A DNA stretch of 64,000 nt, from assembly GCA_014898425.1 (NCBI GenBank), contig RCSZ01000014.1, positions 1,860,001 through 1,924,000 on the forward strand, in the 5' to 3' direction. Shown in pieces: positions 35,742-48,761 of the stretch (position 1 is the first letter of the stretch; each line of letters starts with the position of its first letter). Under the pieces are notes generated by a model. The model did not search any database. It was not told where the DNA came from and saw only the letters and a list, made by a program, of their open reading frames with translations. Both the position numbers and the translations under genes were made by a program. The DNA comes from Botryotinia globosa (Eukaryota; Ascomycota; Leotiomycetes; Helotiales; Sclerotiniaceae).

Positions 35742-37218
35742 CTATTTAGCATGCGAAACGATTTCCGCATAAACATCATCCGGGATTTTCTTGATAATAG
35801 AAAGTGTAACTTCTTTAATGGTATCCGCTTGTAAAGGAGGGAAAGATCTGAGAATCTTCGTAGGACTTTAATTCTTATTAGTTGAATTCATATATAGTAG
35901 AAGCAAACCCCAGAACTTACCTAGGAGAACTCATTATTGAATGCCTGAGAATAACGAGTTGTGCCACAATACAAAGAATATTGAGATGAGCACCATAAGC
36001 AAATAAGAAATCCCAAAGACGAAGTACCTCGGGTAATGGAGGGGTACATGCGCATAGAGTGAGTACTGAAGGGAAAGCATAAATTTCTGCACTCATACCC
36101 TTTCCAATCAGATACAGACTCAATTTCGGATCAACAATAGCTAGAACTTTATCCACTAATGCGAGTCCTTTATGAACACCATCCATAGCACCTCTCACAT
36201 AACCAGGAACTTCGGTTGTTATGAAGCGATGGAAAGCAGCAAATGCTTCAGATTCGCTGCGGGCAGCATAGAGAAAGGGTGCAGCGAGTACATTCATGCC
36301 TTGAACATATGTACCCGGTTCTCCAGCCCCAACATCAGAACCTTCCGTTGTTAAAGTCAGAGCACGAGCTCTAGATCTCATACTGGGTGATGATGGACCT
36401 CGTTCCGGAGAACCTTGAAAAGCCGCCTCCGTAATCTGTCTATTCTGTATATTTCGATATTCTGCTCGCGCCTCTTTCGCATCGTGTAATCTCCATGCTA
36501 CTGCATTTAAGAGTCGGATTAAGCTTGCTTCACTAACTCGACGTCGAAAAAGAGGATCGGTGGCTAGAGTTCGAAAGGTATCATTTCGAATTTTGGAATA
36601 TGCGGGAGATGCCCCGCGATGGATCAGAGAGAGATATGCGTCGGTTTCAAGAGTAGGTGCATTGAGTAATATAAGCCAGATGTAAATGCGCAAAGAGGAC
36701 TATTGACAAACAAGTATCTATTAGCAGAAGTGGTAGAGTAGAGGGAGGAATTGACAAACCATTCCATCGCTATCACTCTTAACCCCTTGATCCAATATCT
36801 TCAATCTCATACTCTCCAAACTTCCAATTATATCTCCGTCGGGGGGGCCCTCTCTGAGGAGACGGTCTAACGACATACTTTCTGTCGCAGTAAGTTTTCT
36901 GTTTGATGTAGGGCGCCTCATCGAAGAAGTTGGGACTGGGACTATATTCGTGACATCACTATTGGATCTTGCTCTAGAATGAGTTGTAGTTGAAGATTGT
37001 GTGGCATCTTTTGGCACGGGAGGAATAATCTTTTGCAAAGCTTGCTTATGTTGTTGTGAGATCAGGGATGGTTGATTGAATGATGAACCTAGAGTGTGCG
37101 CGGACTGTAATCTTCTTAAAGCTCGGCGAGGAGATGCTGGCGGATTGAGGACAGAATGATTAGGAGGGACCAGCGTAGGAAATTGAAATGCGTCTTTGGT
37201 GGGGGATGAAGATGCCAT
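35742..37218 (-). CDS. BUB2: Mitotic-exit GTPase-activating protein Bub2 (TBC domain)
   Basis: Exons 37218-36760, 36699-35921 and 35847-35742 (introns 60 and 73 nt) give 447 residues. Bub2 (Cdc16 in fission yeast) with Bfa1 keeps the GTPase Tem1/Spg1 inactive at spindle poles until the spindle is positioned. The TBC domain begins at about residue 155 (LRIYIWLILLNAP). The catalytic arginine finger lies in IRNDTFRT (Arg196) and the glutamine finger in YVQGMN (Gln286), both intact. LRLWDFLFAYGAHLN is the conserved C-terminal TBC helix region. The first 150 residues are a Ser/Pro-rich extension absent from yeast Bub2, and an insert of about 45 residues (234-280) lies between the two fingers. The last exon, 35 codons long, was located by phase and the restored sequence. 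Confidence 0.92.
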
Positions 37219-40200
37219 TTTGCTATCGCATTGTTTGTTGATGTAGGATTAGGTAGATTAATAAGGATACGGATGGAGTGATGGTAATAAATCAATTTGA
37301 TTGTAAGGTTGTTCTTGAGATCCAAAATGGTGAATATGATTATGTGAATACAATCAATCCCTTCATATGAAGTATGGTATCGTTCTATTTTCTATTGTAG
37401 TGTCTGTTGTCAGATTATCAAATTGAGTTGTTGTCATGTCAGCAGAAGTCTGAGTGAAGTCTGAAATGTGAAGGATGAAGTGAAGGGTGAAGGGTGAATG
37501 AAGTGTGAAGTGTGGTTCAAGTGAAGTCGTGGCTGGTAAACCGCGAATTTTCGTGATAACACTTGATACACAGGTACATAACTTACGACAACCACCAAAA
37601 AGCTACCTCCAGCTACCCAATGTACAAACCTACAACGATATATATTGTCAACACTTTGTTCAGATGTTGATTGAAGTAGAATGACAATGATATCTTTCTC
37701 AACGTCTTTCTGCTTTCTGCTTTCTGCTTTCTGCTTTCTGCTTCAACTTCAAGCCAACAACAACATGTCGACAAGATACCCAGGCACGGATACAGATTCT
37801 GGAGGACCGACCGCGAAAGGCCCGCATGGAAATAACATCACGTGATCTTATATATATATATATATCATGTGATATTGAATCAATTCTCCACTTCGACGCG
37901 AGTCCTCAAATCTTGGAAATTTGGAGGCAAGAAGAAGAAGTTTGATCGGATTTTGAAATCTTTCTCGACAATAATCTATAATCGACGGGGTGAATACTTT
38001 TTTATCGGCTCCAAACGCTCCATCCGCAGACCCTACCTATTGTTAGGACTAACTCATATAATCATATTGTATCTCCCAAGACATTTGGCTGACGGGAGGT
38101 TCCTTCATCCTCATCTCCGCGGGTTCTTGTTGCTAAGGGAAAGAAAGATACTATCTCCAGTCTGGTGGTCTCGATCTTCAATAATCAAGAGATATTAGCT
38201 TTTAAGCCTCCAAGCCTTTCAAGCCTCCAAAATCTTGAAATTATTATGATGTCTCGGAGCTTTTCAAGCCTCTTTTCATGCTTATCGCATCTTATCGGAT
38301 TGCGATCTTCATCCCTCCCATTGCATCATGAAGCAAGACGGTCATTGGGTGGAGATTTCCCAATGGATAATCCGCGTGCTGCAAGCCTGCAACTTGCATG
38401 AACAAATTTTGAGCTACCCTTGCGTGGCAATAGCCGAATCTACTGCTTGAAAGAGACAGCTTTGTGGAATTATCAAAAATCTTGAAGAGCTGATCTTTTT
38501 CTTATTTCCTATGCTATACAATAGACTCACAAGGAAATAAATGAGAAACGCCATATCAATGGGTCATTTGTTCATTTGTTCATTCAATCTCCCCTTTTCT
38601 CTTTATTCCTTGCCGCGAATGATTGGAAAATGTACACAATAGCGTTTTCAGCTGTTCGAATTTCCAAGATTCCAGATAGAAAGAAAGCTTTTTTTTAATG
38701 TTTTCCTTTGTCTTGTTTTGGTCCCTGGAGATCTATCTCCTTCATCTTCGCTTGACACTAATTTATACATAATTTCGAAAAACTAGATCAATTTTAGCGA
38801 ATTGCGTGCTCGGCAAATATGTCGACATGTTGAAAATATTCCCACCTCGCCCACTACAAGTCCATTTATTTCGTTCCGGATTCACAAAGAGCTGTCCCCA
38901 TTTCCCTTGGTCTCCCTTGGTAGGATCGGGGTAAAGAAAGCATAATGATGGTAACAATGGTAATGATGATTACATATCCACTAAAATGTGGTACATGTAA
39001 CACTAGATCAACTTTGCCATGAAATAGACCGACAGGACAGTACCAAGTATACTACCGAGACTGCCTATGAAAAGAAGAGAATTTTATAGTAGAGAAGAAC
39101 TCCGCTCTGAGAAGAAATGGGTAAAGAAATGGCTAGATAAATGGGTAAAGAAATGGCTAGATAAATGGCCAGAGTGTATTTCTAACCCCCCTGATAAATG
39201 ACTTCCCCATTTTATTCGTACACCGAATAACTGTGGTTACGTTTACACCCAAATCAATTCAAGACATTTGATTGTGAATTGAGGTTCGAACGTATACTCT
39301 TGGTCCCTTGGAGATTGAAGGGCTTTTTCTGGAGTCAAGAGTACCTACAGTACCTCTTCTCGAATCTTGAATCTTCAGTCTCGATATATCTGAAAGTTGT
39401 CGGATACTCCCTACCCTGTTGTATCAAGAAAGAGTAGCCATCCGCGACTGCCATCTCCACGTCCCCATAACCAATTAAAATACATACCAAACCCATTCTT
39501 CATGATTATTATTGGAGTATTACCATAAGTAGATACTCTCACCATTTTTAGATGTACATCCATCAAACCACTTTATATTGTACCCTTGTCAACTAACATC
39601 ATCTCTCCAGCACGATCCCGTCACCACGAATATCCTCTTCCATTTCGAGACAAATCTCCCGCAAGTCTCTCTAGCTTCACAGTAGTATAATATTCAAACC
39701 CCCAAATTCGAAGAATTTGCAAGCCCGTTATACTTGGCTTGACGTCTACTACCAAAGTGTTTCGATTCAAAAGGCTCCAAATTCCGGATCAGCCTAAGGT
39801 TACACACAGGGATTCACTTATTTACCTGGTCGTTTCCTTTGCTCTTCTCTCTTCCATCTTATTCATCCACGAGCACGCAATACATTGGTGGCGCACCCCC
39901 AAATTTCAAAGAGGTCAATTGCTGAATGCCACTCTTGGATCACGTCTTACCTTTTCAAGTCTTTCGAGAACAAAAAGCCTCTTTTTTTACAATTAGAAGC
40001 TGCACTATCTATTCCAGCTCTCGACCTGCATTTGAATAGTTCCGATGTCAGACAATTTTACTTTTTATTAAATCACATTTTTCTTCAGTTGTCAGATACA
40101 GAATCATCTGATATCGACCCGACCTTCTGGGAGCAGATACGGCTATATCAGCCCTGCATCCGCTCATAAAGTTACAGATTCTTGGATGACCATCTGGGAG

Positions 40201-40331
40201 TAACTTGCAGATCGCCTTGTCATATCTGTCAGGTCAAATCTACTGACACCCACCCTTTGCGGAATAGCCTTTTTTTGTCCACTTAATCTTCCGCTATCTC
40301 GGGTTTCACAGCCAAGTTGCTTTTTACCACA
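37219..40331. other. Gene-free region and sulfate-permease upstream region
   Basis: About 3.1 kb. It holds a TTTCTGC array (37709-37742), a TA repeat (37849-37864) and a doubled GGGTAAAGAAATGGCTAGATAAAT unit (39118-39165; 24-base period). From 39.2 kb rightward lies the probable promoter and leader of the sulfate permease. No gene is supported. Confidence 0.5.
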
Positions 40332-42913
40332 ATGGCTGCTACCAAAGTTGGCCATGGACTGGCTAAGGTCCTCGGTATCAAACTCAACTATCGCGATGAA
40401 CTCAACAGTCAGGAGATTTTACGAGGAGAGTCAGTCTTTTCCATTCAAACAGCCGATACATTCGTAGAGGAAGAACCTCGAAGTTTAGAATGGATCCAGG
40501 ATACCCTTCCAACCCGACACGATCTCGCCGCTTATGGCCGCTCGCTATTTCCATTTTTAAGTTGGATTGGATGCTATAATTTGCAATGGTTGTTTGGAGA
40601 TTTGGTAGCTGGTGAGTAGTACCGAGTACTTTCCGATGGGTCTGATTGTTAACGTTGATCAGGTATTACTATCGGTGCTGTCGTCGTACCTCAGGGTATG
40701 GCTTATGCTACCCTCGCTGAGCTCGAACCTCAATTCGGTCTTTACTCATCTTTCATGGGAGTTCTTGTTTACTGGTTCTTCGCTACGTCAAAGGATATCA
40801 CTATCGGACCTGTTGCTGTCATGTCGACTCTCGTTGGTCAAATTTTGGTCAAAGCTGCTGTCACTCACCCTGATGTTCCTGGCCATGTCATTGCATCTTG
40901 TTTGGCTGTAATTGCTGGTAGCATCATTGCTTTTATCGGACTTATTCGGTGCGGTTGGATTGTTGATTTGATTTCCCTCACTTCAATTTCGGCATTCATG
41001 ACTGGCTCCGCTATCAACATTGCTGTTGGACAAGTTCCAACGTTGATGGGTATCACAGGCTTCAGCTCTAGAGCTTCAACCTATAAGGTTGTGATCAACA
41101 CATTGAAGGGTCTTCCCAATACAAAACTTGATGCAGCCATCGGCTTGACAGCCCTTTTCCTGTTATATGCGCTTAGAGCTGTAAGTTGCGAACCTCTGCG
41201 AACACCTTGATCATTACTAATTATCATTTTTAGGCTTGTAATTATGGAGCTAAGAAGTTCCCAAACCACAAAAGAACATTCTTCTTCGCCGCAACTCTTC
41301 GAACCGTATTTGTTATTTTGTTATACACATTGGTTAGTTGGCTTGTAAACATGCATCATCGCAAAAAGCCACTCTTCAAAATTCTCGGTAAAGTTCCACG
41401 AGGGTTTCAAAATGCTGCCGTGCCAGAAGTCAACTCTTCGATTATCAACGTCTTTGTAGGAGATTTACCAGCCACTGTCATCGTTCTCCTTATCGAGCAC
41501 ATCGCAATTTCGAAATCCTTCGGACGTATCAACAACTATGCTATCAACCCATCTCAGGAGATGGTAGCTATTGGTGTCACCAACATCTTTGGCGCTTTCC
41601 TTGGTGGTTATCCAGTTACCGGTTCTTTCTCTCGTACAGCTATCAAATCGAAAGCTGGTGTTCGAACTCCATTCGCTGGTGTCATAACCGCTGTCATTGT
41701 TCTTCTTGCTATCTATGCACTTACGGCAGTCTTCTTTTACATTCCAAGTGCAGCTTTGTCTGCAGTCATTATTCACGCTGTCGGAGATCTCATCACACCC
41801 CCGAATACTGTCTATCAATTCTGGCGTGTATCCCCTCTCGAGGTTCCGATTTTCTTCGCAGGTGTCATTGTTACCGTTTTTACCACCATTGAAGATGGAA
41901 TCTACGTAACTATTTGCGTTTCATTCGCCGTTCTCATTTTCCGAATTATTAAGGCTAGAGGACGCTTTCTTGGTACAGTCAAGGTTACTTCAATCGGAGG
42001 TGAAATTGCCGAATATAGATCAGCACCTTTGGTCGACAATGGCACTTTCCCAAAATCTGATGCCACTCAATTCGAAGATTCTGGATCTCGAACAGTCTTC
42101 CTTCCTTTTGACCACGGTGATGGAACTAATCCAGAGGTTGATGTTCAAACACCCTATCCTGGCATCTTCATCTATCGATTCTCGGAAGGATTTAATTATC
42201 CAAACGCCAATCACTATCTCGATCACCTTACCAATTCAATCTTCGCAACAACCCGTCGAACCAACCCTAACCATTACGCTCGTCCTGGTGATCGCCCATG
42301 GAATGACCCCGGTCCACGCCGCGGTAAAGCTCCTGAAGATCATAGCGACCGCCCTACCCTCAAAGCTATCATCCTCGACTTCAGCTCCGTTAACAATGTC
42401 GATATAACCTCCATTCAACAACTCATCGATGTCCGTAATCAACTGGATACTTATGCATCTCCTTCAGTCGTGGACTGGCATTTCACCTCTATCAATAACC
42501 GTTGGACTAAACGCGCTCTCGTTGCCGCTGGATTCGGATACCCAACTCCCGAGGAAGAAGGATCACACCGCTGGAAGCCGATTTTCTCGGTTGCGGAAAT
42601 GGGAGGCCAAGATAGTGCGGCGGCAGCAGCAGAAGCCGAAACCAACGAAAAAGAAATCAAGGAACAGCAAACGCGCGAACGGGATCTGAGAAATGGAGAT
42701 CAAATTAGAGGAGATAGTGAGAGTGGAAGTGGCAGTGACTTGAAAGCTATGTCGAAGAACGTCACGAGGTCGAGAACGGCTGTTGTTACCGGTCTCAATA
42801 GACCATTATTCCACGTCGATCTTACGAGTGCGTTCCAGAGTGCAGTGGCAAATGTCAAAGCGAGAGAGGCGTTTGAGGAAAGAGGAGGTAGGGATACTGG
42901 GGTTGTGGCTTAA
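40332..42913 (+). CDS. Sulfate permease, SulP/SLC26 family
   Basis: Exons 40332-40611, 40663-41180 and 41234-42913 (introns 51 and 53 nt) give 825 residues, the normal length for fungal sulfate permeases (S. cerevisiae Sul1/Sul2, Neurospora CYS-14). The protein would import sulfate with protons at the plasma membrane. The family signature GAVVVPQGMAYATLAELEP opens the membrane domain (about residues 75-520, 10 or more hydrophobic segments), which includes SQEMVAIGVTNIFGAFLGGY and PVTGSFSRTAI. A cytoplasmic STAS domain follows, with its core strand AIILDFSSVNNVDITS at about residue 643. The C-terminus is charged and low-complexity. The start is the first ATG in frame with the conserved N-terminal segment. 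Sulfur-responsive control by a bZIP factor is usual for such genes; I saw no clear site. Confidence 0.93.
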
Positions 42914-43261
42914 ATATTGTGGATTTTTGACGTTTTTGTTTTTGGATTGGTTACTTTTTTGGTCGTTTTGATACCACGAGTGCTTGGATATGATGATAAA
43001 TTATGGGGTTAGCAGGATATTGGATGACTGGTCAGGCTTTTCCTACATGAAGTAATGGTCACGTACCGGATTCGGATTCACGTCCTTGAATAATATATAA
43101 AGATTTATTTATCTGGGAAATTTCTCGTTATTGTTTGATTTGCAACACGAAATCGTGATCTCGAAGGCGAGAGGACTTTAAACTTGGTCACCCACAAAGT
43201 TCTCTCAAGACTTGATATTGAAATCGTCTCACCATCAAGCTCTCAATGAACACTCCTAATC
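42914..43261. other. Short intergenic region between sulfate permease and P450 pseudogene
   Basis: 348 bases without a gene; it must hold the permease terminator and the old P450 promoter. Confidence 0.5.
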
Positions 43262-44965
43262 ATGAGGACTACCACCTATCTAGCTCTAGTGACTACAGGA
43301 ATATTGATCACCGTATATCTATACAAGAAAATCTCCGAATATCTTATCATTACAGACCTCGAACGCAAAATGGCTGCATGCAGCCAAGAAAATATCCACA
43401 CAAGAATCCGCTTCTCAGACTCGATTTGTTCTTCAAGATGGGTGCAGCGATGAAAACAGGAAAGGTACTCAAGACAAACCGAGAATTATGCGCCACGTAT
43501 GGAAAACCCTTCCAGAGCAACTCCTTGGGAACACCGACCATCCACACCTGCGAATCCGAGAATATCAAAACGGTCCTCGCGCTTTCGTTTGGGGGTTTCG
43601 GAAAGGTGAAGGTTAAGCCGGAGAAAGGAGGTGGATCGCTAGAGGCCCAGGGAATCTTTGTCGCAGATGGGAAGATATGGCAACGCTCGCGTGCGCTCGT
43701 TCGACGTACGTTTGCGAGGACTGAGATTTCTAATTTTGCGGCGTTGGACAAACATGTCGCGCGGTTTTTGGATCTTCTTCCGCGTGATGACTCGACGGTT
43801 GATTTGCAACTGCTTACGAAGAATTTGGTGTGGTGAATCTTTCCTTGCTATTGTTTGTTTTGTCATGGTTGGCTTAGCATGATCTGCTTGTTTGACTGAC
43901 ATTTCCAAGTTTCTGGATATCTCCACCGAATTCTTGTTCGGTGAATCGGTAGAATCTCAATCTCCAAATGCCCCGTTGATGCTGGAGAATTTCTCAATGC
44001 ATTCAATATGACCACGCGTGGTCTCGGCGCACGAATGATGCTCGACAAGCTGAAATTCATTCGCGGTCGAGATGTCGAGTGGAAAAAGGCTTTCGGGAAA
44101 GTGGATGCCTACATTGACAAACACGTCTCTCGGGTTCTGGAGAGTCAGAAGAGTGTAGCGAATAATGGAGAGGAAGATGAGAGTACCGCTCAAAAACATT
44201 ATACTCTTGAACGAAATGGCAAAGGAAACGCAGGATCCGGTGGATTTACGTTATCAGCTTTTTTATGTATTTATCCCCGCTCACGATGCGACGGGGATAG
44301 CTGTTAGCGATATATTTTTGATGCGCATCGATGGGATAAACTACGGAGAGAAGTACTCGCTGCGACGACCGGACAGACGCTGAGTTTCGAAATCCTTAAG
44401 TCAATGAAGTACCTGCGATATGTTTTTAATGAAAGTATGTATACTTTTTTCTTGCTTGATGTCGTTCAAAGATTCCCACATTCTTGCTATTTTCTAGCAA
44501 CGTAAGATCCCGTCTAATCAACCATTTTCACCAGGTCTCCGTCTTCACACCACCACAGGATTTCTACGACGAGTGCACCACAAACACACCATTTTACCAC
44601 TTGGCGGTGGCCCTGATGGTAAGGCCCCCTTCCTAGTCAGAAAGGGTAGTAATATTGCATGTGATATTCACGCATTGCATCGCGACAAAAGCTACTGGGG
44701 CAACGATGTCGATGATTTTCGTCCCGAGAGATAGGAGACCTTGCGACCATCTTGGGAATACCTTCCATTTTCAGGGGGGCCGCGCATTTGCCCTGCTCAG
44801 CAGATGGTTTTTATTGACTCGGCATATATTATTGTGAGAGTAATGCAGAAGTTCTCGAAAATGGAAAGTCGGGATTCGAGACCTTGGGTGGAACGGTTTA
44901 GGATGGCGGTGGAGAATGAGAATGGGTTGAGAATCAAGTTGGTGCAGGATGAATTGGATGTTTAG
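43262..44965 (+). pseudogene. Cytochrome P450, CYP52-like, with frameshifts and TAG at 44732
   Basis: Recognisable CYP52-type parts run in order but in changing frames. They are an N-terminal membrane anchor with a YLYKKISEYL segment (43262), the YPHKNPLLRLDLFF block, GKIWQRSRALVRRTF, FLDISTEFLFGES, an I-helix PAHDATGIAVSD, KYLRYVFNES with ExxR intact (ESLR), the HRDKSYWGNDVDDFRPER block and the heme loop FSGGPRICPAQ. Frame breaks lie near 43370-43395, 43971-43978, 44190-44205 and 44320-44335, and a TAG (44732-44734) replaces the tryptophan after FRPER. Two introns are still well formed (43828-43909 and 44435-44534). The four breaks and the stop show a dead gene, unless several are assembly errors. 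Confidence 0.85.
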
Positions 44966-45651
44966 AGAAGTTTTGAGGGCATTTTGCACATGATTGAATT
45001 GTACTAGAGCAAGATGTAACCTACCCAGATTTTACTTCGTTTGATTCTTCTCAAAGTATTCGGTAGAGTCAACAGATCAGCATATTTCGATTATGGCACG
45101 AAAAAAGTCATGTCGTGTAGAATGCTTCCAATAATGTTTGTTAGAGGTATGTATAGAGAGCTTGTTTATCATTTTCTCTCTTCATCTTCCAGTGCGTCAA
45201 TAAGATCTTTCCATTGATCGCCTAGTCTGCCAATTTCCAAACCAAATTTCTGGCCAAAAAAAATCCACAATAATAATAATATAACAGGCTCCATCCGCGA
45301 CCTGAAGACTTCTCGGTGTACTTTTTAAATATGGAGTAATATGTAGACTGAAATTACAGGAGACAAAGGAGATGTAAGTGGAAAATATTACGGAAACGCC
45401 ACGTTAATTAGTACTGAGGTACGAGAGACTATAGACAGTAGTGAAAGAATCCGAGATACGTGATACCAGGCTCGATCCGTCAGAACAGGAACACTAAGAA
45501 GGCAAATCTTCAATTGAAATCTTATTGGCTAGGTATTATACCACCTTAACCTACTAAATTGTCACTCAATGCCGTCCATTCTATCCATCCCATTCGTCCA
45601 GTTAACCCCGTCAAAATAAGACCAAATCAATTCCATACTCCTCCTTATCTC
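44966..45651. other. Intergenic region
   Basis: No gene or repeat recognised between the P450 pseudogene and FAN1, whose 3' end faces it. Confidence 0.5.
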
Positions 45652-48510
45652 TTATTCAGCATCAATGACCCTCACCTCCCTCGCGACCACATTGCAAAGC
45701 TCAACCCTGATCCCCGCCCCTAGAAGTACATGTATCCACATTCTTTGCGTATCGCTTAGCCTATCATTCTCGCTTTTGACTTCTACAAAGAGTACTTCTT
45801 GTTTTCTTCTCCTTTTGATGGTGTCTTGTGACTCATTCTTGGACTCTTTCTTCACTTGCGGCTCTTTCTTTTCCTCCCCAACCTCTTCGAGGTTTTCGAT
45901 CTTGATATCTTCCTCTTCTTTTAATTCCTTTTTCACCGGCTCTTGTTGCGTTGACTCATCCTCCACTTCATCCTCCACTCCATCATCCCATAAAAACAAA
46001 TCCGGTACTCCCCCCCCTCTCACCCGATACTCCTCCGCCATAACCCTCATCACCTTCCCCAACCCACTCCCAAAAGCCTCCACGATCCCCTCCAAGTCCT
46101 GCCTCTCGAACTCCCACTTCAAACCCACTACACACGTCTTTCTCTCCCCTTCTCTCTCCCAAACCCCCCTTATAATACCCGCTGCCATTCCATTCTCAAT
46201 TTCCACAATTCGATGATTGATTTCCGACGCCCGGGCTTCATAGAATGACTCGGTGTGTAGATCTAGCGGGCAAGTTTGGTATTCTGTCTGAAATACGTTG
46301 GGGATGTAAAGAAATAGGATGTCGAAAAAGAGGTATGCGAATAAAGTGCGTAGAATGCCACCTTCAGAGTGATAGCCGCGAAACCCGAGGCTGCGATAGT
46401 AACTTAGAGTTAACTGTTCAACGGAACATTCGGATGGGTTTGATGGGGATTCATATTCATCCAACCAAATGGTTTTGGTACTGCGTTGTCTCTCTTCAAA
46501 TCCATTAGGCGCGCTAGATTTACGTCGGAGAGTTGTAGATGTGAGATACGACTTTTTAATTTGAATTCCTTGAATAGTTGTTTCGATGGGTTTAGAGAGA
46601 AGAACATGCTCAAAATCGTGTTTTTCTCTCTTAGGAATCTTGAGTGTCTTCTCGAGTTTACGGATTCGTTTCTGTAAGTCGTAGTGGTAGATTGTATGAC
46701 AATGTGAATCTTGAAGACCTTGCTCACATGTTTTGAGCGAAATGCGTTTCCAATGGCGTTTTTGTTGTTCTGGATCTTTGATTCCTGGGGTTGGGAGGAG
46801 AGCATACATATAGTGTTCTTCTAGAAGAGCTTTGCGTTGATACCATGCACCCCTTCGTGCTGAATGAAAAAGCTTTTGAGAAAGGAGTTCAATGAGTAAA
46901 GCGTATTCTTTTTCGTGAGACTTGAATCGTCCGAGTACGTATAGGGCTTTATACACAATACGTGTATAGACCCATGCTGGAGAAAATCGACGAAGGTAGC
47001 CACCCTCTCCACTTTCATATATGGAGTCTTCTTTGCGTTGTTCTTGTGCCAAGAGGATTTTCCAACGGGGATATATGGCTTCGAAAGTTTCAAGAACTTG
47101 GTCTAGGTCCGACTTGCGTGGATAGCCATCAAGAATGTTGTCGACGCGATACTGCGTTCGAATTGAGGCTTCAAATTCGAGGAGGCTGGAGCGGGTGGGG
47201 AAGATATTGGTAGATCGTGAGACAATATAGGAGGGGAAGTTACGGCGGGATATTCTGGCAAGAATGATTGTGGTTAGAGATTTGTCGGTCCATTCAGTTG
47301 ATCTGTAAAAGACGAGATGGACTCGTTCGAACAAGTTTAAAGCTGGGAGTGAAAGTCGTATACACGGTCCTGTGATAGCCATGATCTTTCTGAGGAAATG
47401 AACATCTCTGTTCATATGATCGAGGCTGTCGTCTTCTTCTTCGGAAATCAATCCATCGGGAGTCGTAGGGTTTGATTTCAAAGCACTATCGGCTCTTTTC
47501 AACCCAACATAACCGAGTCCAGCCTGCCTTTGACTTGTTTCACGAAGTGCTTTTAGTATATCAGCTTTATTTTTCCCTTGGACTTTGAGTTCTTTTGCTA
47601 AGCTCTTTAGTTCATCAAGATTCAATAGGGATAATGCCTCATCTAAGGTTCTGATCTGATCTTCTGACGAATCAGCAAAAGTCAACGAGTCTCCAAGGAC
47701 AGTTCCTTCGGGAGGTCCCAACTCTGCTGGATTGACTTGAACTGTCGCGGTTGATACTGGCAATACTCGGGTAGATTGCAGAACTTTCGAAGCTGCAGAA
47801 ACATCCGTCAAATCTCCATGATAACCCAAACGGTTTATACGATGCCATGCTGAAGTTTTTCGTAAGAAAAGACGTACATACCTATGTCCGTCAGCTCTCA
47901 AAAGTTACAATTTAGAGATGATAATCGGGCCTTACAAATATTGAGCTTCATAATCCAATTCTCTCCATTCCTTGAAAACTTCCATTTCCTTCTCATCGAA
48001 CAGATGCCCTTCATCCTCTAACACAGTTTCCAATGCAAGATTGAAAGCATCACTATAAATACTACTTTTACCCCTCTCCCAAGTCCTCCCAGTCAACCTC
48101 GCTTTGAGATCATCTGGAAGGTTTTCATTCTCGGCACGCATTGCTTCATATTCAGCAATTGCATTCTTATTAATAACAACTGGTGGCAACGCACTCTCCA
48201 ATTCCGTCACTCTGGGAGCCACAATCTGATCCGCTTCATCTTCCGCTTCATCTTCCGCTTCATCTTCTGAATCGGGAATTTCCGTACTTCTGAATTGAAT
48301 TGGACTTCGGGTTCGTGGGGATGAACGTAATGATTCATCTTCATCGGAAGGACACCGAGAACTAAGATCATCACCATCTATACTCTCCGCAGTTTTCAAA
48401 CGCTTTGAAGGTGGCAACAATTTATCTTTAAAGTCTTGCGGTATCTTGCGTTGTGTTTTTCGATGTAGCATAACGTTGGGACTAGCGTTCTTAATTTCTT
48501 CAAGTACCAT
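45652..48510 (-). CDS. FAN1: Fanconi-associated nuclease FAN1
   Basis: Exons 48510-47936 and 47881-45652, with a 53-nt phase-2 intron, give 934 residues. FAN1 is a 5'-flap endo/exonuclease for interstrand crosslink repair in the nucleus. Visible parts are an acidic, low-complexity N-terminus with a triple EDEA unit; the YLYVRLFLRK block; a SAP-like segment (LNLDELKSLAKELKVQGKNK, about residues 275-300); a helical TPR-like middle; and the C-terminal VRR-NUC domain. The catalytic PD-(D/E)xK site is present as VPDLFLW (about 820) and LFVEVKSENDRLSDTQ (about 889). A Lys/Glu-rich insert of some 60 residues separates these two parts of the active site, longer than I would expect. It is divergent from SDC1 with 251 bases between start codons. 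Confidence 0.93.
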
Positions 48511-48761
48511 TATATCGAATGTTATGTATACAGAAGTACTTCATCCATCGCATATAATTTTATGGCAAGAACGTATCTTACATCCGCGTCTTCAAGCGCG
48601 TCAACCATTCCAATATACGCCTGAGCACGTTACCAGCTACCGTACGTCGTCCACCGCTTTGGCAGAAAGCAATTCTCCCCCACCCAATTACACAATCCAA
48701 TCATAGCGACATAATCCTATACCCAAACCTTCATAAATCCACACCTAACTCCACATCCAGC
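48511..48761. promoter_or_regulatory. Bidirectional promoter of FAN1 and SDC1
   Basis: Only 251 bases separate the two opposed start codons, so the core promoters must be adjacent or overlap. A CCACCC/CCCCCACCC stretch lies at about 48677-48687. No TATA box stands out. Confidence 0.6.

Noticed and set aside
39118..39170. Doubled GGGTAAAGAAATGGCTAGATAAAT unit as a CRISPR or regulatory array
   Set aside because: Only two full copies without spacers, in a eukaryotic genome; a simple local duplication.
39739..39996. 85-codon frame upstream of the sulfate permease
   Set aside because: It begins without ATG, has no motif and lies in the probable promoter.
43262..44965. Idea that an intron removes the TAG of the second P450
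   Set aside because: The sequence just before the TAG encodes the conserved HRDKSYWG to FRPER block, so an intron ending there would delete conserved protein.
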